A stretch of 10,734 nucleotides of DNA from Clostridia bacterium (lineage in GTDB: Bacteria; Bacillota_A; Clostridia; Christensenellales; Aristaeellaceae), in the NCBI GenBank assembly GCA_017464225.1, contig JAFUDW010000115.1, positions 1 to 10,734 of the forward strand. The letters are read 5' to 3'. The translations under genes and the position numbers were made by a program. The notes beneath the pieces are model-generated. The model did not search any database and was not told where the DNA came from. It saw only the letters and a list, made by a program, of their open reading frames with translations. Shown here piece after piece: positions 6,754-10,734 of the stretch; position 1 is the first letter of the stretch, and each line of letters opens with the position of its first letter.

Positions 6754-6908
6754 CTCTTTGCGATAACCTCAACAGCTAAACTGGCGGAAGTTGTTTGATA
6801 GTGTGCCAACCTTGCTCGCCAGGATGGAGTCCAGAGGCCCAAGCGGGCCTTTGGCGCAGAGGTTTGGAGGCCGCGGAGGCCTCCAACGTTCCCCCCATTT
6901 TCGATACG
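6754..6908 (+). repeat. Dispersed repeat copy C, downstream of the small unknown gene
   Basis: CTCTTTGCGATAACCTCA (6754-6771) and CGGAAGTTG (6785-6793) match copies A and B. The far end GCGGAGGCCTCCAACGTTCCCCCC resembles copy A's GCGGAGGCCCTTATCGTCCCCC. It includes hairpins CCAGAGGCCC-AAGC-GGGCCTTTGG (6831-6854, one G-T pair) and TTGGAGGCC-GCGGA-GGCCTCCAA (6864-6886, perfect). It ends about 28 bases from the stop codon of the minus-strand gene, in the same relative orientation as the other copies. It is the most diverged copy. Confidence 0.65.
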
Positions 6909-6935
6909 CCTTTTCAAGGTTTCCGCATCACGCGC

Positions 6936-7160
6936 TTACTTGCCAAACAATCCCTTTACCTTGTCCAGCACGCCGCCGGCGGCGATTTCGCCCAGCTTTG
7001 CCTTCAGGCCGTCGATTACCTGCTTGATCTGCTCGTCGGGCAAATCAACGCCCAGCTTCTTTTCCAACGTGCCCACGGGATCGGCCAGGAAAGCGGCCTT
7101 CAGGCTGTCGTCCACCTTGAGCTTTGCCAGCACGTCGCTGATTATTTTTTCAATATCCAT
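6936..7160 (-). CDS. Small conserved-looking protein of unknown function (74 aa)
   Basis: The product is short and helical: MDIEKIISDVLAKLKVDD, then FLADPVGTLEKKLGVDLPDE, then QIKQVIDGLKAKLGEIAAGG and VLDKVKGLFGK. The start at 7160 is chosen because AAGGAGG lies about 7 bases upstream; the same frame is open for another 22 codons, but that stretch covers the ribosome binding site and lies over the promoter. The middle pattern F-x-x-DP-x-x-x-L-x-x-x-x-G-V-D-LP resembles the leader motif of NHLP/Nif11-type peptides, and a Gly-Gly is followed by a short cationic amphipathic tail. No modifying enzyme or peptidase transporter is nearby, so a leader or bacteriocin role is only a thought. I have the impression that similar small proteins are widespread in gut Clostridia, without a known role. 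It has its own strong promoter and ends in repeat copy C. Confidence 0.85.
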   Translation of the reverse strand: MDIEKIISDVLAKLKVDDSLKAAFLADPVGTLEKKLGVDLPDEQIKQVIDGLKAKLGEIAAGGVLDKVKGLFGK

Positions 7161-7197
7161 ATCGTTTTCCTCCTTGTTTGATAATGATCCTGTTTTT

Positions 7198-7226
7198 ATT
7201 ATACGCTTTTTCGGGGAATTCTGCAA
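7198..7226 (-). promoter_or_regulatory. Promoter of the 74-residue protein gene
   Basis: On the minus strand, TTGCAG (7226-7221), a 17-base spacer and a perfect TATAAT (7203-7198) lie about 38 bases upstream of the ATG. This is a strong sigma-A type promoter. Confidence 0.75.
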
Positions 7227-7254
7227 ACACCTTTTCGTTTGGCGGCTTTTGCGG

Positions 7255-7260
7255 TATAAT
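7255..7260 (+). promoter_or_regulatory. -10 box of the flippase gene
   Basis: A perfect TATAAT lies 34 bases upstream of the GTG start at 7295. No convincing -35 box is seen at the usual distance (TTTTCG at 7232-7237). It diverges from the promoter of the 74-residue protein gene; the two -35 regions nearly touch. Confidence 0.5.
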
Positions 7261-7294
7261 AGAAATCGCAGTTTAGAACGCGTGGAGGTTTTTC

Positions 7295-8905
7295 GTGTCG
7301 GAGAAAAGCAAGTCGCTGATCGGCGGCATTTCTGTACTGGGTCTGGCGGGCATGATCTGCAAGGTTGTGGGCGTGCTGTACCGCATCCCGCTGGCCGATT
7401 ATATCGGCGGCGAGGGCCTGGGCATATACTCTAAGGTATACACCGCCTATAATATGATGCTCACGCTCTTTACCGTGGGCATCCCCGTGGCCATATCGCG
7501 CATGGTGTCCCACTATATCACCCGCCGCGATCCGCGCAGCGCCCGCCGCGTGTTCGGCATCGCCGCGCCCGTCCTGGGCGTCATGGGCCTGCTGGGCACG
7601 CTGCTGCTGATCCTGGGCAGCGGCTATCTGAGTCAAAGAGTGGGCACGCCCGAAACCAGGCTTGGCTATATCGCCATCGCCCCCAGCGTGGCGCTGGTGT
7701 GCGTCATGAGCGCTTTCCGCGGCTATATGCAGGGCCATCGGCGCATGCTGCCCACAGCCGTCAGCCAGCTCATCGAGCAGGTGGGCAAGGTATTCGTAGC
7801 CCTGCCGCTGGCGGTGATCGGCATGAAACGCGGCGGCCCGGGCATGGGCGCCGCGGGCACGCTGCTTGGCACCAGCATGGCCGAAGCCGTAGCTCTGGCT
7901 TATATGGCTGTTACCAAAGCCCGGAGCCGGGCGGCTTTTGACGCTCTGCCGCAGGACGATGTGCCCGCCGAATCCCGCCGTGCCATCGGCAAACGGCTGG
8001 CGGCCATCTCCATTCCCATCACCCTGGGCGGCTGCATCGTGCCCCTGGCCAGCCTGATCGACAGCTTCATGATCACCCAGCTCATGGAGCGCGGCGGCAT
8101 GGAAAGCGCCGAAGCGCTGGTGCGCTACGGCCTGTACAGCGGCATGGTGCTGACGCTGATCAACGTGCCCACCGCCCTGGCCATGGCCATGAGCACCAAT
8201 CTGGTGCCCGATATCGCCAGCGGCATGGCCCGGGGCGATAAGGACTATGTGGCCCGGGAAAGCCGCACAGGCCTGCGCGTGGCCGCCGTGGTGGGCTTCC
8301 CCTGCTCCATCGGCATGAGCCTGCTGGCCCAGCCCATTCTGTACCTGTGTTACGGCTACTCGGGCCGCTATACTCCGGCACAGCTCAACGTGGCCGCCGA
8401 GCTGCTTACCGTCAGCGCCCTCACCATCGTGCTCTTTACCATGGTGCAGGCCACCAGCGGCATCCTGCAAGGAGCGGGCAAGCAGCGCATCCCCATGTAC
8501 ACGCTTTTGGCCGGCGTGATCTGCAAGGTGACGCTCAACTACACGCTGATCGGCATTCCTTCCATCAACATCCACGGCGCGCCCATCGCCAGCCTGGTAT
8601 GCTACAGCGTCAGCATGATCCCCAACCTGTATTTTGTGTCCAAATACGCCGCAGGCCGCATCCCCTGGAGGGAGGTCGCGCTGCGCCCGCTGATGGCCGC
8701 CCTGCCCATGGGCGCGGCGGTCTGGGCGCTCTGGCGCTTCGTTTTCACCGACCGTTACCTGCACCTGGGAAGGGCAAAGCTGCTGCTGGCCGTGCTCGTA
8801 TGCGTGGCCGCGGGCGTGGCCGTTTACGCCGTGCTGGCCGTGGCGGTAAAGGCCATCGAAAAAGAGGATATCCCGGCAAGGATCAGAAGAAAGATCTGGC
8901 GCTGA
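7295..8905 (+). CDS. SpoVB/MurJ-like lipid flippase of the MOP superfamily
   Basis: This 536-residue polytopic membrane protein resembles stage V sporulation protein B and related polysaccharide-biosynthesis flippases, which move lipid-linked cell-wall or polysaccharide precursors across the membrane. Features are the N-terminal SLIGGISVLGLAGMICKVVG (7-26) leading into YRIPLADYIGGEGLGIYSKV, the repeated pattern of about 14 hydrophobic segments, RGYMQGHRRMLPTAVSQLIEQ (about 136-156), SGILQGAGKQRIPMY in the second half, and a basic tail (IPARIRRKIWR). The length is usual for SpoVB-type proteins (about 510-540). The start is GTG with GGAGG 6 bases upstream. It is a single-gene unit with a clear terminator. 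No spore or capsule genes are adjacent, so whether it serves spore cortex, general peptidoglycan or another polysaccharide is open. Confidence 0.9.
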   Translation: MSEKSKSLIGGISVLGLAGMICKVVGVLYRIPLADYIGGEGLGIYSKVYTAYNMMLTLFTVGIPVAISRMVSHYITRRDPRSARRVFGIAAPVLGVMGLLGTLLLILGSGYLSQRVGTPETRLGYIAIAPSVALVCVMSAFRGYMQGHRRMLPTAVSQLIEQVGKVFVALPLAVIGMKRGGPGMGAAGTLLGTSMAEAVALAYMAVTKARSRAAFDALPQDDVPAESRRAIGKRLAAISIPITLGGCIVPLASLIDSFMITQLMERGGMESAEALVRYGLYSGMVLTLINVPTALAMAMSTNLVPDIASGMARGDKDYVARESRTGLRVAAVVGFPCSIGMSLLAQPILYLCYGYSGRYTPAQLNVAAELLTVSALTIVLFTMVQATSGILQGAGKQRIPMYTLLAGVICKVTLNYTLIGIPSINIHGAPIASLVCYSVSMIPNLYFVSKYAAGRIPWREVALRPLMAALPMGAAVWALWRFVFTDRYLHLGRAKLLLAVLVCVAAGVAVYAVLAVAVKAIEKEDIPARIRRKIWR

Positions 8906-8921
8906 CAAAATCCTTTCCGCA

Positions 8922-8948
8922 CCCCGGTTTTGTCCGGGGGCGTTTTTT
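8922..8948 (+). terminator. Intrinsic terminator of the flippase gene
   Basis: CCCCGG (8922-8927) pairs with CCGGGG (8934-8939) around a 6-base loop and is followed, after GCG, by six T residues (8943-8948). It starts 17 bases after the stop codon. Confidence 0.85.
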
Positions 8949-9004
8949 GCCCGGGGATTGCGCGTTCCCTTCTGCGATATTTTGCGGATTCCGGAAATTT
9001 CTCC

Positions 9005-9032
9005 TTGACAAACGCTCAAATATCGATATAAT
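9005..9032 (+). promoter_or_regulatory. Consensus promoter of the peroxidase gene
   Basis: A perfect TTGACA (9005-9010) and a perfect TATAAT (9027-9032) are separated by 16 bases. The peroxidase ATG lies 48 bases downstream. This is the strongest-looking promoter of the window. Confidence 0.85.
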
Positions 9033-9080
9033 AGATTTTGTTCAATTAAATTTATTAAAATCATTAAGGAGGACGGCATC

Positions 9081-9623
9081 ATGCGCATTTATGATTTTCA
9101 GGTCAAGGCTCAGGACGGCACGCAGGTTTCGCTGAATGATTACAAGGGCAAGGTGATCCTTGTGGTAAACACTGCCACCGGCTGCGGCTTCACCCCCCAG
9201 TATGAGCCCCTGCAGGCCATCTACGACGCCTGCCACGACCAGGGCCTGGAGATCCTGGACTTTCCCTGCAACCAGTTTGCCGGTCAGGCTCCGGGCAGCG
9301 ACGAGGAGATCCATACCTTCTGCACCGGCCGCTTCGGCATCACCTTCCCCCAGTTCAGCAAAATCGATGTAAACGGTGAAAACGCCGATCCCCTGTTCAA
9401 ATACCTGACCTCCAGTACCACCTTCGGCGGCTTTGGCGAGGGCAAAATGGCCGAGATCCTGAACCCCATCGTGGCCCAGATGGATCCCGATTACAAAAAC
9501 AACGGCAACATCAAGTGGAACTTCACCAAGTTCCTGTTTGACCGCGAGGGCAATCTGGTGGCCCGCTATGAGCCCACCGACGATATGAACGCCCTGGCCG
9601 AGCAGATCAAGGCGCTGCTGTAA
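9081..9623 (+). CDS. Glutathione-peroxidase-family thiol peroxidase
   Basis: This 180-residue cytoplasmic enzyme would reduce hydrogen or organic peroxides. The thioredoxin fold carries the family signature VVNTATGCGFTPQY (28-41) with catalytic Cys35, FPCNQFAGQ (61-69) with Gln69, and KWNFTKFLFD (145-154) with Trp146 and Asn147, completing the usual catalytic tetrad. Cys81 in TFCTGRFGITFP is placed as the resolving cysteine of thioredoxin-dependent bacterial members; Cys51 and Cys63 are further cysteines. The catalytic residue is Cys, not selenocysteine (TGC codon). The protein is about 20 residues longer than many bacterial homologues because of an insertion around 112-142. AAGGAGG stands 8 bases before the ATG. 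It is a monocistronic unit with a consensus promoter and terminator. Despite the family name, thioredoxin is the likelier reductant in Clostridia. Confidence 0.95.
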   Translation: MRIYDFQVKAQDGTQVSLNDYKGKVILVVNTATGCGFTPQYEPLQAIYDACHDQGLEILDFPCNQFAGQAPGSDEEIHTFCTGRFGITFPQFSKIDVNGENADPLFKYLTSSTTFGGFGEGKMAEILNPIVAQMDPDYKNNGNIKWNFTKFLFDREGNLVARYEPTDDMNALAEQIKALL

Positions 9624-9640
9624 TTTTCCATCGTGCAAGG

Positions 9641-9667
9641 GGCCGTCCGGAATGGGCGGCCTTTTTT
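9641..9667 (+). terminator. Intrinsic terminator of the peroxidase gene
   Basis: GGCCGTCC (9641-9648) pairs with GGGCGGCC (9654-9661, one G-U pair) around a 5-base loop and is followed directly by six T residues. It lies 17 bases past the stop codon. Confidence 0.9.
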
Positions 9668-9701
9668 GCGCGGCGGGCTTTGCGTCCTTCGTGTTTTTCC
9701 G

Positions 9702-9730
9702 TTTACAAACAATTGAAGTTATAGTATAAT
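9702..9730 (+). promoter_or_regulatory. Promoter of the nrdR-degV unit
   Basis: TTTACA (9702-9707), a 17-base spacer and a perfect TATAAT (9725-9730) lie 39 bases upstream of the nrdR ATG. No NrdR box pair is evident around it, so autoregulation is not supported by what I can see. Confidence 0.8.
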
Positions 9731-9769
9731 AATCGTTGATATTGACTGCGCAAAGGAGCGGGATCCCGT

Positions 9770-10246
9770 ATGAAATGCCAATTCTGCAACTGCCCTGACA
9801 GCCGCGTGGTGGACTCCCGGCCCACCGAGGAAGGCGCCAGTATCCGCCGCCGCCGCGAGTGCACCAACTGCGGACGCCGGTTCACCACCTATGAAAAGGT
9901 GGAAATGCCCCAGCTGCTGGTGATCAAAAAGGATAATACCCGCGAGCTGTTTGACGCGCAGAAGATCCGCAACGGCATCATCCAGGCCTGTCACAAGCGG
10001 CCTGTGACCGCCGCCGATATTGAGCGCATCGTGGGCGCGGTGGAACAGATGGCCTATAACAGCCTGCAGGAGGAGATCACCACAAAGCAGATCGGCGAAA
10101 TGGTGATGCAGTCCCTCCGTCAGCTGGACGAGGTGGCTTATGTGCGCTTCGCCTCGGTATATCGCCAGTTTACCGATATCCCCACCTTTATGCGGGAGCT
10201 GAGCCATATGCTGGATGAAGCCGGTCACAGCGCAAAAGGAGACTGA
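9770..10246 (+). CDS. nrdR: Transcriptional repressor NrdR of ribonucleotide reductase genes
   Basis: At 158 residues it has the usual NrdR length. The N-terminal zinc ribbon uses Cys3, Cys6, Cys31 and Cys34 ([11 protein letters not shown] and [13 protein letters not shown]), with the arginine run RRRR (26-29) expected to contact DNA. An ATP-cone domain follows (about 46-136), beginning [20 protein letters not shown] and ending with [13 protein letters not shown]. NrdR senses ATP/dATP and represses nrd operons when dATP is high. AAAGGAG is 11 bases before the ATG, and the gap contains the palindrome CGGGATCCCG (9759-9768). The degV-family gene starts 3 bases after its stop, so both are surely co-transcribed. 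Confidence 0.97.
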   Translation: MKCQFCNCPDSRVVDSRPTEEGASIRRRRECTNCGRRFTTYEKVEMPQLLVIKKDNTRELFDAQKIRNGIIQACHKRPVTAADIERIVGAVEQMAYNSLQEEITTKQIGEMVMQSLRQLDEVAYVRFASVYRQFTDIPTFMRELSHMLDEAGHSAKGD

Positions 10247-10249
10247 TTG

Positions 10250-10734
10250 ATGGAAAGAAAATTTATACTGAGCTGCGGCTCCACCGTTGATTTACCCTAC
10301 AGCTATTGCGAAAGCCGCGATATTCCCGTGATTTTTTACACCTACGTGGTGGACGGCAAGGAATACGTGGACGATATGCTGCGCGATCCCGCCGCCCTGC
10401 CCAATTTTTACGGCATGCTGGCCGAGGGAAAGCTGCCCCACACCTCCCAGGTGAACACCGAAAGCTATATTGAGTTTTTTGACGGCCTGCTGCAAAAGGG
10501 CGACGTATTGCACATCGCCTTCGGTTCCGGCCTTTCGGGCAGCGCGCTGAACGCCAAAGCCGCCATGGAAGCCATCGCGCCCAAGTACCCCAACCGCACC
10601 ATCCGCGTGGTGGACAGCCTGGCGGCCTCCAGCGGCCACGGCCTGCTGGTGGATTACGTTGCCGATATGCGCGACGCCGGCTGCTCCCTGGAGGAAGCGT
10701 ATCAGTGGACGGAAGCGCACAAATTAAACATTAA
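10250..10734 (+). CDS. DegV-family fatty-acid-binding protein (cut by window end)
   Basis: The first 161 codons of a typical 280-290 residue DegV protein are present, and the frame is open at the window end. DegV (FakB-like) proteins bind a fatty acid and, with the kinase FakA, present it for phosphorylation and use in phospholipids. Visible are CGSTVDLPYSYCESRDIPVI (9-28), the ligand-contact TSQVNTESY (65-73), FGSGLSGSALNAK (91-103) and RVVDSLAASSGHGLLV (119-134). The ATG has AAAGGAG upstream inside the end of nrdR and only 3 bases separate the genes. No FakA gene is visible in the window. Which fatty acid it prefers cannot be told from sequence. Confidence 0.92.
   Translation, partial: MERKFILSCGSTVDLPYSYCESRDIPVIFYTYVVDGKEYVDDMLRDPAALPNFYGMLAEGKLPHTSQVNTESYIEFFDGLLQKGDVLHIAFGSGLSGSALNAKAAMEAIAPKYPNRTIRVVDSLAASSGHGLLVDYVADMRDAGCSLEEAYQWTEAHKLNI

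Noticed and set aside
6414..6917. Short open frames in the hairpin-rich region (62 codons plus strand, 68 codons minus strand)
   Set aside because: They run through inverted repeats, lack ribosome binding sites and resemble no protein family; the region is better explained by repeats.
7199..9088. A 629-codon open frame on the minus strand, antisense to the flippase
   Set aside because: Low-complexity His/Gln/Gly/Ala-rich translation is typical of a shadow frame; the plus strand encodes a full membrane protein with promoter and terminator.
1..10734. CRISPR array, transposase, integrase or phage genes
   Set aside because: No regularly spaced direct repeats and no recognisable recombinase or phage protein in any frame.

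Overview
The window looks like chromosomal DNA of a GC-rich, Gram-positive, probably anaerobic gut bacterium of the class Clostridia (Bacillota). The evidence is strong AGGAGG-type ribosome binding sites, near-consensus TTGACA/TATAAT promoters, a SpoVB-type flippase (typical of spore-forming lineages), NrdR and DegV, a BspA-like surface-protein remnant of the kind common in gut Clostridia, and a xylan-sugar operon. I cannot name a species. No rRNA, tRNA, CRISPR array or transposase is visible.

Left part, minus strand (286-4044): a two-gene pentoside operon reads right to left. A promoter with a cre-like operator in its leader precedes xylB (xylulokinase), followed by a cytoplasmic GH3 glycosidase of the beta-xylosidase type. 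Together they would free xylose from imported xylo-oligosaccharides and phosphorylate the xylulose made from it. Xylose isomerase and the importer are not in the window.

Gene graveyard (4142-4783): two divergent remnants lie back to back. One is a BspA-like leucine-rich-repeat secreted protein (minus strand) broken by a stop codon and a one-base deletion. The other is a small XRE/Cro-type regulator (plus strand) with a one-base insertion and ATC where the start codon should be.

Middle (4842-7226): a CPA-type cation/proton antiporter is followed by a gene-free stretch of about 690 bases packed with hairpins and repeats, then a 74-residue protein of unknown function on the minus strand. This stretch and the window's first 288 bases hold three copies of one dispersed repeat family. 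Each copy lies just downstream of a gene's stop codon, in the same orientation relative to that gene. Two copies face each other across one bidirectional terminator, so they would be transcribed as 3' untranslated regions. This is the most interesting feature of the window.

Right part, plus strand (7255-10734): independent short transcription units, several with clear promoter and terminator: a SpoVB/MurJ-like lipid flippase, a thiol peroxidase of the glutathione peroxidase family, and nrdR (repressor of ribonucleotide reductase genes) closely followed by a degV-family fatty-acid-binding gene cut by the window end.
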